Positions 34,970 to 46,309 of a DNA stretch of 64,000 nt are shown in pieces. Source of the stretch: Strigamia acuminata (Eukaryota > Arthropoda > Chilopoda > Geophilomorpha > Linotaeniidae). The DNA lies in assembly GCA_949358305.1 (NCBI GenBank), contig OX442321.1, forward strand, positions 6,535,605 to 6,599,604. The letters are read 5' to 3'. Numbering within the stretch: the first letter of the stretch is position 1; the number at the start of each line of letters is the position of its first letter. The position numbers were made by a program, and so were the translations under genes. The notes under the pieces were generated by a model, which worked only from the letters and a program-made list of their open reading frames with translations, made no database searches and was not told where the DNA came from.

Positions 34970-35508
34970 CAATAACTTTTCGCGTAAATTTTCGTCTCGC
35001 ACAAATTTTTACACGAAAAGCCTCGTTTCTGAATGTAATCGTTTATTTAGCAAATAAACGATTGTTTAACCACATTGTTTAACCAACTGCCAAACTTGAC
35101 CTGGGATTCCAGATCAAGATCTACCGTATGTCGTAATTCCCGCTACATGTCGCATACGGCTATTTCGTTTCGAGATTTTTCTTTCCTCGCATTTTTATTT
35201 GTTTCAAGCCCTAATTATAACTGTAGTGATGATTATTACCATCATTCACTATAAAAAAAATAATAACTGCTGCAAAATTGTGCTTATATCTCCAATCGTC
35301 GCAATCGATCTAACAGAGATCCAAGATGGCGGCCAAAATGTGCAATTTGAACAAGAAAACTCGTTACACGGAGATTTAAACGACCTAAAAAGGTCGTTTA
35401 TTTTCAGCTCGTTTAAACCTATTGAAACGAGCTTTTAAACGAGAATCTCGTTTAAAAGTTCGTGGAAACGGATTTAAACGACCGTTTATCAGTTATTGAA
35501 TGCGCCTA
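34970..35508. mobile_element. TIR element with 3-bp flanking repeat
   Basis: The ends are AGGCACATTCAATAACT and AGTTATTGAATGCGCCT, flanked by ACT on both sides. The interior contains several inverted TTTAAACGA-type repeats. No transposase. The family is uncertain; 3-bp duplications suit PIF/Harbinger-like elements. Confidence 0.55.
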
Positions 35509-35558
35509 CTGCTTAATTTTTTTTCCTCACTGTATTTACTCCATTGGACTGTTTGAAA

Positions 35559-35564
<6 letters not shown>

Positions 35565-35589
<25 letters not shown>
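35565..35589 (+). repeat. AAAT microsatellite
   Basis: Six or so perfect AAAT units. A similar A-rich AAAAT tract is at about 36578-36625. Confidence 0.8.
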
Positions 35590-35768
35590 GTAGTTCGATA
35601 AAGCACATCAACAGATCAACACAATTTCAAAATAAATTTGCATACTGGGAAAACCTGGATATATTTTATTTAAATTGTAGTGTATTTTGGTTCATGTTTT
35701 TCAGATTGTTATATTCGAAATATCGCTTGTAATTTGTAATTGTAAACTTGTAATTTTCCTTTTGTAAA

Positions 35769-35917
35769 TGTTGATGGAATTAGTTGGAAGGGATTCAGTC
35801 GCTTTAGTTAAACGCAAGTTGTTTATTGCATTCACACTCGTCTAGCGCGACCTGCAGGTGTTGCTGGTGGAACCGGAAGTCCCCAAGTCACGTTCTGGGT
35901 TGCGAGATTACATGACA
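35769..35917 (-). repeat. Copia-type LTR relic, minus orientation
   Basis: 149 bp. On the minus strand it runs TGTCATGTAATC...TTCCATCAACA, preceded by the purine-rich GGTCTCTCTCGCCAGGGAGA. A Copia RNase H relic in the same orientation lies at 36395-36500, but IR sequence separates them, so they may be different insertions. Confidence 0.4.
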
Positions 35918-36302
35918 ACTCTCCCTGGCGAGAGAGACCTTCACACGGGATTTACGCATTGGATCAAGGTGCCTAAAAACAAAACAACAAATATAACGTT
36001 TTTAGTGGTGCATTGTGCACTTTGAATCCTGTTATATCCGTGCTCTCTTTTCCATCATTGAAATGTGCAATAATATAACCCATGCAAACAATAATCTTGC
36101 CTTTCACTGTTGTAAAAAATGAATAAATTAGTCTTGACTCAAAAATCTAAGAGTTGACATTGTATTTATTTTGCTCCCTCGGTCAATACCATGGGCATCC
36201 AGACAAGCCGTACTATTCAGTAAAGCTTTTCCGTCACAAGATTATCAAGTTATCTGAACTCTTTCATGAATATGTTGGAACTTTCCAAGAATTCCACCTT
36301 GC

Positions 36303-36948
36303 TTGCAGACAGTTTTTTGATAAGAATTTCTGAGGCAGGATATTTATAGAATCAGAAAGATAAGTAGTTTCACTAGGCATTTGTGATCTATTTCTTTAAT
36401 GCAGTCTTCAACCAAATCGCTTCTTGTGCTGCCATGGTTAAAGCCATGTATTCAGCTTCTGTTGTGGAGGTGGCTGTTTTGACCAAGAGCCTTAATCGGG
36501 TCTCTTGCGATTCGTTATATAGAGTTTACACTGTACTTGTTTCTTTTCATAGGCAAGTTAAACTATTTTAATTTGTAAAAAATAAAAAAAATAAAAAAAA
36601 AATAAAAATAAAATAAAAATAAAATACTCATTTATTTTTCTAGCTTCTTGTATTGGTGAAAAAGCTAGAAATTTGCCCTCCAATTTCAACTATGGATACA
36701 ATGTATACTTGCAGAAAAAAATAATTCTAAATAATGACGGTTAATTGTTTACTGAAAATCTTATGAAACCTGTTTCCAAGGTAAGGTATCAATACCAGCA
36801 ATAACATATCTACTCTTTAGTTGCGCAAGGGAAAATTTGTCAATAACAGCAGGCGTATAAACTGCGATGCTTTTACTAGATCAATAAACATTTTTTTTAT
36901 TCTAGATTGAATTTCAATATTTAGAGAACAATGGTTTAGTTGCTTCAG
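36303..36948 (+). pseudogene. IR unit 6, relic (5' exons)
   Basis: Pieces of exons 1-4 are recognisable. There is an exon 3-like stretch after GCTTGCAG (36309). An exon 1-like end before GCAAGTTAAAC (36553) has lost its ATG. An exon 2 start (36644, CTTCTTGTATTGG) is shortened. An exon 3 (about 36750) lacks its AG acceptor. An exon 4 start (36905) diverges into unrelated sequence. The mixture of two exon 3-like pieces suggests two overlapping relics. It is not functional. Confidence 0.75.
36395..36500 (-). pseudogene. Copia RNase H fragment
   Basis: The minus strand encodes TATSTTEAEYMALTMAAQEA, the Copia RNase H motif around the second catalytic Glu, with IWLK after it. About 35 residues remain, with no other Copia domain next to it. 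It is embedded in the relic IR unit 6. Confidence 0.75.
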
Positions 36949-37002
36949 GAGTAGTTTTTTCTTTCTTTCTTTTGTTGGTAAGTTTTTAACAATCTAAACT
37001 TT

Positions 37003-37565
37003 TGTGACAGCTTGGCCACCCTTGGTGACTTGCGTCACTCCACACACCGCCTAGTGGCCCCAAGGTCGTCCCCCCTTGCGGGGTGGATTATCCCAGCTGT
37101 GATGTAGTGAGAGAGAGACATTGCTGGGAGAGCAGAGAGGAAGGACGTGTGGTAAACTAGAGAGAAGTGTATACTGCTAAGGTCCCAACGCCAGCGGAGG
37201 CAACCTTGCCTGCTGCTGACTCTGCTCCTCTCACCATTCACCACTGTGACTTGGCTTGGAGCCTGTTGCAGCCTCCATGAGCGGCTACATGGATCGTACA
37301 AGGTGAGTACAATAGAATGTTTGTCTAGAGTGGCCGACCACGTCCCCTATGGGGCTCAGGCCCTGAGTGTGACGAGTCGGTTGCTGGTGTAGCATGCCTA
37401 ATAGCACTGGCACACATGGGTAGATGGGAGACTCCGACCGCTAATCAACGATTAAAGGTCAAAACCCAACAATCTGGAGTTCCTGTCTCATTAATACGTC
37501 AGTATGCGTCCCTCCCATTGGAAACAATCCCCAGACTGCAGTGGGTAAGACCATATCCAGTCACA
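37003..37565 (+). repeat. Complete R1 repeat, solo-LTR-like
   Basis: 563 bp from TGTGAC to GTCACA with a 4-bp duplication CTTT on both sides (36999-37002, 37566-37569). It contains the conserved short frame ATG-AGC-GGC-TAC-ATG followed by AAGGTGAGTAC, a good splice donor, at about 37277-37310. Confidence 0.7.
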
Positions 37566-37579
37566 CTTTCATTCTCAAG

Positions 37580-38135
37580 ATATTTGCATTTTGAATCAAT
37601 TTTTGTCCCAACCTGCCAACTTTAATTTTCACTGGTCATTCCTAAATTTCAGATTTTGTGGTAGTTTAGAGGATTTCTTAAGCGAAACCTGTACAGGTCA
37701 TGTACAGAGTACTTTTATCAGGCACGAAAAAAAATATCGGCAAATTCCAATAAACCGGCCAATTGATGCTTATGTCGGATCAGTCCCATATAAACTCTCA
37801 ATACGCCTCTAAAAATAGTAGAAGTGTCCTTATTCCAGCTGTCCTTTGTCTTTACGTGCGGTCTGTGACGTCAAGACACCCGATTGGCTGGAGACTTTCC
37901 AATCCAAATCAACACAGGACTAAGCTACATTTCAGTCTCTTTACCTAGATAACATCATTGTGAACCTCAGCAGCTTACACTGACGATCATATTTTTTGAT
38001 ATTTCCTGTACGAATCCCACTCCTGATCCAACAACTGCCGTTTTTTATCAACAGCCAGTCGCCCAAACTGAAGAAATAAGCCGAACCCACAAAGTATAGG
38101 TAAAGCTCTCGCTGCGCATGCCATTATTCCTAATA
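37580..38135 (+). promoter_or_regulatory. Conserved 5' region of type B IR genes (unit 7)
   Basis: The fullest copy of the block seen at 12770-13192 and split in unit 9. It contains TGACGTCA (about 37866) and the uninterrupted site CCCATATAAAC (about 37787) into which the intact BEL inserted in the unit 9 copy. Confidence 0.45.
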
Positions 38136-41100
38136 ATGCATCTTTTTGAGCTTGTACGCTTGTTACTTTATATAGGCAAGTTAAAACCATTTGAATTAGA
38201 AAAATGTTTTTAAAAAATTAATTTATTTTTCTAGTTTCTTGTATTGGTTATAAAACTAGAAATTTGCACTCCAACACCATCGGATGTCCTAGTGTGACTT
38301 TAATTTCAACTAAAAGTACGTACGATAACTTAAACAATTAATTTTAATTGTAAATTTTAATTGTAAAACTGCAATTACAGAGAATTTTGCAAAGCCTGTT
38401 TCAAAAGTAAGATTATAAATAAATAAGCAATAGCATTTTTACTATTTAGTTGTACATACTTTTCAATACCAGTAATAAAGTTTATTGATTTAGTAAATTA
38501 TAGTTTGCAGTCCATACAAACTGCAATTTACTAGATCAATAAACATTATTATTATTTTTATTGTTTATTTTATGAAAGACGGTTGTTATAAAAACAAGCC
38601 TCGGAACAAATTATCCTCAAGTCAGACCTATTACTTGTGTCAATAACAGACTGAGACACCATATTAGTAGTAGTTGAGATCTCTAATCATGAGGTCCAAG
38701 ACTTGGTAACTCCCATCTGCCTACGTGCTGGCCTTGCTGTAAATACAGTGTTGTCAAAATACTGAACACTGTTCTGGCGCACTGATGTGTGGTATCATAA
38801 CGGCTACAATTGATCCAACATAGTCATTGATTGTAAAAAAAAGGTGGAACTTAGGACGATTAACTACAGGACTTACCATCTATACTCTTTCCAGACTCAA
38901 GAGGAGCCCTGGAATCTTGGCTCCCATTGGCCGAGCAATTTCACTTGTGTAGTGATACATAAAAAAGACCCAAAACACCAGAATTGCATTATAAAGATAT
39001 ACAGATATGTATATAAAGGGTGTCCCAAAAATAACGCAAGATTTGAATTAACCGCCATTTGTGCAGTAAATTGTTGGCAACCCTGAAACAACAACGATTT
39101 GATAGCTGAAAGTTTAGGGTTTTATCTGCCGAAATTGGATTATATTGATGTGGCCAATATGTGGTTTCAACAAACAGGATAACCAGTTCCCAGGTTACCT
39201 TGGCGAAGACCATACCAGTCACAAGTTGTAACAATGCGGGACAACTGACCGAAAGTGGACCCCAAATATGTGTTAGAATTTTATGTGAATCCGCGTGCTT
39301 GCCACGCACTTCGTTTTAACCACCAAAGAAGTAAAGTTGTTATGTTATCACCTTTTCACTTGCAACAATACCTATCGCTGCGACGCCAGATTTATTTGCT
39401 ACCCGCAAACTGATATCTTGCAGGTCGAATTTCAACATTTAGGTTACAAATGGTTGAGAATTGATGATGCAAATATTCAGAATGAAAACTTTCTTTCACA
39501 ATTAAGTTGTGCTAATCAGTCTGTGAGTTAGATATAATAATAAATTCCAAAAATAGATACTTATTCAAAGTGTTAAAATAAAAGGTTGGAATCACCCGAA
39601 GTCATAACAAGATCCACAATTTGCAAAAGCCCATAAGGATATCAGCTATTCATGTCTGTATTGATCCCAGTTAACCTATCAATAAATTAATTTTACTATA
39701 TTTTTTTTAAGTATCCACCAAGCATAACATTAACTCCAAGAAATAAATCCTTCTCAGTAGGCGGATATTTTGGCGGAATATACAACATTTTTAGTACAAA
39801 CCTTAACGTAAGGTAAAATAAACTATATATGAAAAGATAAATTACAATTTTTTATTCATTTTATTGGAACTATCAGTTCCAGTAGTCAGGGCTATTTTTT
39901 TTAAGTATTTTTTTTATTTCAATAATTGTAAGAATTAATGTTGGTTGTCCTTTGTTAAATCAAAAAACAATAACATTCAGTGTCATAAATATTAAAACTA
40001 CCTTAATCTACTCAAACAGTAGGAGTTTTAAATCTAGATTTTTACAACTTTTAAATAAACGTTTTGTGATTCATTTCATCTGGTTTTAATGGGAAAAAAC
40101 ATTATTTATACTCCAAACCGATACAACGTGGTCCTAACTCCTATTGGTTGAGCCGTTTCACTGGTGTAGTGGCACAAAAAAGTGGCCCACAACACCAGAA
40201 TTGTACTCTAACTAGGCAAAACAACCAATAAAGAACTAAATCTTTGTTTACCTGCCAAAAGAAATCAACAAACTATCCTAATATTGTTTGATTGATTAAA
40301 AGAGAAAAAAGCTTAATTTAGCAAATAAAATAAATATTTTATTGCCAAATAAATAAAATCCATCATTCTAATCACTTTTTACACTGAAATTCATTGAAAA
40401 TAAATAGAGCTATTTTTGCAGTTATGACAATTAGTGTATTTCTTAGCATTGAAATAATTCCACCCAAAGATGCTTTATTTGGAAGCCGTGTCAATAGAAA
40501 GTGGACAGGAATGATAGGTGATCTAAGTCGAGGGGTAGGCTTTGCCTATTAAATATAGCTGGATGTTATGACAATTTAATGTTTCTCAACAGATATCTGA
40601 TGTTACTTGTACCTCTATGAGCAAACAAAGAGGTGAAGTTTTAAAGTTCTCACCACCAGTGCATACAAACCAGTTTGAACTTATATACAGAAAATTAGAT
40701 CAACAAAGACAAAATTTTAGTTTCTATTTCCAACCGTGTAGTACAAAAATGTGGTTGTGCATATTTGCAATCAGTTTGATAGTTATTCTTGTCAAAGCAT
40801 TAGCCAAAATCGTTTTAACAAAAAGGAATTTTGCAATTTGTTTCCGTAATTTCATTAACGAGTTGCTGCTCTGTTGGCCAATTGTCTTGCAAGGTGTGAA
40901 TGGTTTTTCTAAACAATTAATTATACTCTGAGTCACTACAAGAGTGGCCTTTCTCTCATTGGCCGAGCCAATTCATTTGTGTAGTAATACAAAAAAATAG
41001 ACCAAAACAACAGAATTTGTACAAACATTGTAATCGATTGCCTAAGTAACGGCAAAAAATTCAAAATTGTTTGCTTTCCAGACAGAGCAATCAATAAACT

Positions 41101-42142
41101 GAACAAACATGTTTATTGAATTAACAAGTAAATATGCAGGGAAGCATTACATATTAGACTTCTAAACATCAGGTTTAGAAGTCTAAAAACAGCATAAAAA
41201 TGTATTTCATAAATGGAAAAAACATTTTATTATAAAATACAATTAAAATTATATCATAATCTACTTTTCCTGGTGGTAGTACACAGTCTACAGTTAGGAG
41301 TAATGAGACTCGGCCAATGGGAGAAAGGCCACTCTTGTAGTGACTAAGAGTATAGTAGTGAAATGTTCTAATTTCATTCAGGCAACTTCGATAGCTTCTC
41401 ATTGAAGTGGTGGAAACTTTTCTTTATGATCTACATCTTATTTTCAAATATGCTATGGTTCAGTTACACGTCGGTTTTAACTTCTTTTCTTGCAATACCC
41501 GACAACAAAGTTCCTTTTACTTCACTCGAAGACATGCTTGGTAATACAGATTACTTGCCCGTGGTTGCGAAGGGCACCGTATACGAAGAAATGTTTAAGG
41601 TAACGTTGAACCATTCTTTATTTTCATAGTTTGTTGAACAGTTATTTTTAACAGAAACCACCATACAAAAGTAAGGTTGTCTCAGTTGGGACAACGAAAC
41701 AGGCGATTGAATTAGTTCAAAACGGAAAATATGCAATTATACATTCATTCGAATACTTAAAACTGTTAACCGATAAAAGTTGCAGTTTAGCTGTTGCACC
41801 TCTTCGAGTCAGCCAAAGACACATATCTATCGCTTATTCTAAACAATTTCCATACACGGATTATTTCAATCGCAAGTAAATAATTTTCAGTTACGGATTG
41901 CAGGCATTAGTTAACACATAATTTTACCTAACAGAATTTTATTGTTTAAGCAATATGGAATCTTATCAATTGAATTAATTAGAATGTTGTCTGAAGCAGA
42001 AGGATGTTCGGAAAATCCATTCAATCCCATTTCGTTTGGCCAAATGATAGGACCCTTCGTTTTAATTATGGCTGGAATTTCTATATCTTTAATTGTCGGA
42101 TTAATTGAACTATTTATTAATAGATTTATCACGGAAATATAA
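38136..42142 (+). CDS. IR unit 7 (type B-like), complete
   Basis: Exons: 38136-38175 (donor GC), 38235-38315, 38381-38406, 39424-39522, 39712-39812, 40447-40534, 40593-40893, 41382-41599, 41655-41875, 41935-42142 (stop TAA). The product is about 460 residues. It starts MHLFELVRLLLYIG. S1 has WTGMIGDLSRG and SKQRGEVLKFS with the Arg retained. M1 is MWLCIFAISLIVILVKALA, the pore ends CWPIVLQG, and M3 has SYTSVLTSFL. S2 has YAIIHS, with His at the acidic position. M4 ends INRFITEI. It is the most diverged intact copy. Intron 3 holds a GGGTGTCCC repeat relic and intron 7 a TA-type MITE; neither touches an exon. Confidence 0.86.
39015..39200. mobile_element. Relic beginning GGGTGTCCCAAAAAT
   Basis: The terminus GGGTGTCCCAAAAATAACGC is of a kind common at the ends of mariner-like elements. 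A related ACAGGGTGTCCCAAA end is at 33625. No coding remnant is convincing. Confidence 0.3.
40926..41350. mobile_element. TA-type MITE in intron 7 of unit 7
   Basis: The ends are CTCTGAGTCACTACAAGAGT and its near-complement, flanked by TA (40924-40925, 41351-41352). The arms extend through CTCATTGGCCGAGCC. It is the same family as 18058-18425; half-copies lie at about 38880-38970, 40115-40210 and 54590-54650. Confidence 0.75.
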
Positions 42143-43929
42143 AATGGATTTCTTGCTTCATTTCTGATTAATGAAACTAATATAGGAAAATTTTCCATCT
42201 AAAGATGTTATGAAGATTTTTTTTCCTCATTTTTAAGTGTCCACTAAATCTACTTTAGTAATTCGATACAGCACAATCGGAAACACCAACACAGTTCCGG
42301 CATTCTGCAATTTCAAAAAAAGGCCAAAGACATGTCATCTAATCAAATAAATGTAAAAATGTAAAATGTAAAAACCATATTTTGAAAATAAATTTGCACA
42401 CTTATTTCAAGTTCAAACATTGCTGCTTTCAGCCACTGAATAAGCCTCGTTTCAATAAAAAAAAAATTTAATTTTGAAATTAATTTATTAATTAAATTAA
42501 ATTCTATTAAATTAAATAATTAATTTTAAATTTAAAAAAAAAAAACATTTATCAACCACTAATTTCCCCGAATGGAGTTATTTGGTGACAGTTTTTCATT
42601 GGTTCACAAAAGGACTTGATCCCAGTCCCTGACAATCCCGGAAATTAAAATTCTACAAAAAAAGGGGACAAAAAAACAATGTGACCATTACACTACTCAA
42701 ATTTTTTTTTTTTTTTAGATTTTTAGTTTTTTCGGTATAATTTTAATTGTCTGCATATCGTGGGACGTTCAAACGTTCAAATGGGCTGACGCGCAAGTAC
42801 AGTCTCAGTTTTGCGACAAATACAGAAAAAAAAAATTAATACAAATCTACAAAAAATACCAAACACGATTCAAAAATACAAACACTTAAGATAGGAACAG
42901 TTTACTCATTAATTGTGTAAAGGCCGAGGCTATTTTCACCGATTTCGGTGGAAATGGTCACAGAAATCGGTGGAAATGATCACAGAAATCAGTGGAAATA
43001 GACGTGTGGGCTATTTTTACCGATTTTTGTGATAATTTCAACCGAAATCGGTGAAAATAGCCTATACGTCTATTTCCACCGATATCGATGTAAATAGCTT
43101 TTTCGTTTTGTAAAAGCTGTTCGGGAACTCAACCCACTAATTCCACGGGCCCTTCGTAATTCATTGACTAAATTACTCTTAGATTAAGAAAAGCAGGTAC
43201 TTACATTTCTGTAACTCGCATAATTCAGCACATTTACTTTGACATTTATAGGCCAGGCTTCTATCGGAAATGATGAGGCAACTGCAGCACGCCGCCATTA
43301 TTCCTCCTTCATTCGCGTATGTAGCGCCCGTAGCGGTGGTATTAGGAACCGACGCATACCCGAATTCTAAATGTAAAAGAAAAAGAACTTAATTATAATA
43401 ATCACTACACTTCAAATACAAAAATTTTGGATTTGAATAACACCACTCTGGTGTTGTATTCGAATTTTTCAACAATGTTTCAAAAATGACAATTTTCAAC
43501 AAAACTCGAATACAACACCATGGTGTTATTTTCGAGTAAACACGGTAGCTGCATTCAAAAAGTTGTGTTTTAAGTGTTTCAGTAGCTGCATACAATCAAT
43601 ATTATTTCCACAGTGAACTGCTACAATAGTTGGTACAAAACACGGTAAATAAAAACTAAATTAACCTTTATCAACACAAAGAAAAATTATAAATTCTCAG
43701 ATTAAGATTAAACACGGATGCGTGAGTATGGTCAATATTGTTTTGTCCGCTAAGTACATTATAATCAGCTCAGGCTTTGATCGAACAACCAACGCAGTCA
43801 AATTGCTCTTTCCTTTCCACACAGAACAAATATTTTGCAAAGCAGCTTTACTACATTACTCCTACATTACTTTTATTTCTACATTCTTTTAATACCTTGC
43901 AACTACAGTACATTCACTTTTATTGGCAC
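42143..43929. other. Spacer between units 7 and 8
   Basis: No gene. AT-rich, with TTAAATTAA-type tracts at 42460-42545, an inverted-repeat patch of GAAATCGGTGGAAAT units at 42915-43100, and a second inverted pair (GGTGTTGTATTCGAATTTTT) at 43440-43545. The last 230 bases resemble the 5' flank of set C exons in unit 2 (14280-14400). Confidence 0.5.
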
Positions 43930-44076
43930 ATGATGTATCTTCTTATACTCATAACCATCCTGCTTCAGATGTGTAAGTTAAAAACATTAGAATATAAAAA
44001 AAAAATTGAGTGAATCTTGTATGTAGTATGTTCTATTGGTTATAACACGACTACAAATTTGAAACTCAACACGGCT
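43930..44076 (+). pseudogene. IR unit 8, exons 1-2, broken by BEL element
   Basis: Exon 1 (43930-43972) encodes MMYLLILITILLQM and ends at GTAAGTT. Exon 2 starts at 44027 (C-S-I-G-Y pattern) and stops at 44076, where a BEL LTR begins. No exons 3-10 follow on the far side; they were probably removed in the deletion that joined the BEL gag to an R1 repeat at about 47015. Confidence 0.75.
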
Positions 44077-44478
44077 TGTAAAATCCAGATTTGATTTAAT
44101 GTTTTTTACTAATAATTTCATTTTGTGTTCAAATTTAGTTGTTTTATTCAGAAAATGTTCATTTATCGTTTACAAGTGTTTTTATCTCATATTGAATTGA
44201 TTTGATAGTGTTTCAATGAATAACTGTGTTTTTTGATCGAGGGTCACCAAAAGTGCCCTCTCGTGTGCAATCCTTACTTTTGACCGGTCCCTGTTGACTG
44301 GAAGTTAACCCCGTTTTTTGGGTTGACCACCATCTTTTTTATATGTAAGAACTCATGTTACCACGCGTTTTCTGCCTATGATAATTTCAACGATTAAACC
44401 TAGTTAATTATTTGTTAAAACTTGAATTGTTATTTGTGCGTGCTGCAATCGCAGCTAGATTATTTCGAAGTCTCGAAA
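44077..44478 (+). repeat. 5' LTR of the decayed BEL
   Basis: About 402 bp. It is alignable along its length with 26000-26409 but clearly diverged from it. Confidence 0.75.
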
Positions 44479-44479
44479 T

Positions 44480-44497
44480 TGGTGCCGAAACCCGGGA
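44480..44497 (+). promoter_or_regulatory. Primer binding site, tRNA-Phe type
   Basis: TGGTGCCGAAACCCGGGA, identical to the site of the intact BEL at 47937-47954. It is complementary to the 3' end of animal tRNA-Phe. Confidence 0.8.
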
Positions 44498-44963
44498 GGA
44501 AAATCCAGGAACCTGAAGAACTGAAATCTAAAATACCGCAAGTAAAATTTGAGAAAAATAAAAAATGGCCGAAGATCTCAACGTGATCAAGTCGGAGAGA
44601 ACCGTAGCCAGGAGAATGACGACCGCCACCATAACCAAGGCGAGGACCGCTCTTGCGGCCATACCTCTCAATGAGCTCGAGTTAAAGAAGGTTAAAGCTC
44701 ACCTGAAAGCCAAGTCCGCCGAATTGAAGGCGTTGGAGCGTTGGACGCAAAAATATTGGCGGAATTGGTTGACGACAATGAAATCGACCAAGAATTAACA
44801 CAGTGCGAAACCAACTACAATGAGAAGGTAATCGACTGCGAAGTCGAACTCGAAGAAGCACTGAAGAAACTAAACGCGCTGGCAATCGCCGCGCCACTCG
44901 CCCCGATCACCAACAATTATCACGATGCAGTCCACACTCCGCACGAGACGACGATGCGACTCC

Positions 44964-46309
44964 CCAAGGAGGTGAGAAGGAGATGTAACTCAATAACCAC
45001 TTCCGCCACAATGCTCACCTTCTGTGAGATGACGTCACTAAATCTCAAGTCGCCATTTTGCATACAACCTAGTAAACACTACTGTTACGGTGATAACAAT
45101 TTTTATTGGTTATGTCGAATTTTATCGGTTTTATGTCGATTTTTCTTAGTTTTATGTCGATTGTTATTGGTTTTGTATCGATTTTTATTGGTTTTACCGA
45201 TTTTTATTGGTTTTACCGATTTTTATTGGTTTTACCGATTTTTATTGGTGTTCTCAATTTTTATTGTTTTTTTTTTGTCGATTTTTATTTCTTTTAGTTG
45301 CTTTCAGTTGATTTTTTCTTGATTTTAGTTGATTACTTATCGATTTTATTGATTTTTAGTTGATTACTAATCGATTTTATTGATTTTTAGTTGATTTTTT
45401 ATCAATTTTATTGATTTTTGATTGAATTTTTCTTGATTTTAATGATTTTAGTAATTAGATAATCAAGTAGAAATCAATAAAATCAATAGATAATCAAGTA
45501 GAAATCAATAAAATCGATAAGTAATCAACTAAAATCAATAAACAATCGACTCAACGCAACTAAAAGAAATAAAAATCAACAAAAAAAACAATATAAATTG
45601 ATAAAACCCATAAAAATCGATACGAAAACCAATAAAAAGTGACATTAAACTTATAAATATCGATAAAATCAATAAGCAATCGACTCAACGCAACTAAAAG
45701 AAATAAAAATCAACAAAAAAAAACAATATGAATTGATAAAACCCATAAAAATCGATACAAAACCAATAAAAAGCAGGGCTGGACTGGGAACAAATTTATT
45801 GCCGGGAAATCTGGGTGTCCGGGCCACAATTAATGAAGTCGGAACAGGTCACAGCAGGCTGCGACAGACCACAGCGGCCACGGGCCAGTCCAGCACTGAT
45901 AAAAAGTGAAATTAAACTAATAAAAATCGATAAAATCAATAAACAATCGACTCAACGCAACTAAAAGAAATAAAAATCAACAAAAAAAAAACAATATAAA
46001 TTGATAAAACCCATAAAAATCGATACAAAACCAATAAAAAGTGACATTAAACTAATAAAAATCGATACAAAACCAATAAAAAGTGACATTAAACTAATAA
46101 AAATCGATAAAACCAATAAAAATTGATCCAAAACCAATAAAAATCGACTTAAAATCAATGAAAATCAGTTATTTAGTTACTAGGTTGTGTGCAAAATGGC
46201 AGTCAAGTATCCCATCATGCAATGCACTCGTTGCGCATGCGCATACCAACTAGTCTGCGCATGGAACCCGAGTTTTGTGTGGAGTTACATCTCCTTCTCA
46301 CCTCCTTGG
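44964..46309. mobile_element. 1.35-kb snapback element inside BEL gag
   Basis: Perfect 28-bp terminal inverted repeat (44964-44991, 46282-46309) beginning CCAAGGAGGTGAGAAGG, with ACTCC on both sides (44959-44963, 46310-46314). A second inverted pair GCCATTTTGCATACAACCTA lies further in (45052, 46177-46200). The left arm is a T-rich array of CGATTTTTATTGGTTTT units; the right arm is the A-rich complement. The whole could fold into one long hairpin. There is no transposase; ORFs here are repeat artefacts. Confidence 0.85.
45774..45898. mobile_element. hAT-type MITE nested in the snapback element
   Basis: 125 bp with ends CAGGGCTGGACTGG and CCAGTCCAGCACTG and a perfect 8-bp duplication ATAAAAAG (45766-45773, 45899-45906). 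GC-rich against a strongly AT-rich host repeat. It is the youngest layer of this nest. Confidence 0.9.

Noticed and set aside
37416-37948. ORFs over the R1 end and the type B 5' block
   Set aside because: They cross the boundary between two unrelated repeats and are not kept in the other copies.
44741-45322. 193-residue ORF after the broken BEL gag
   Set aside because: Its first part is BEL gag in a shifted frame. The rest is translated snapback repeat rich in Phe, Tyr and Leu.
45106-46158. Hydrophobic ORFs on both strands resembling membrane proteins
   Set aside because: They are translations of the CGATTTTTATTGG array, mirrored on the two arms.
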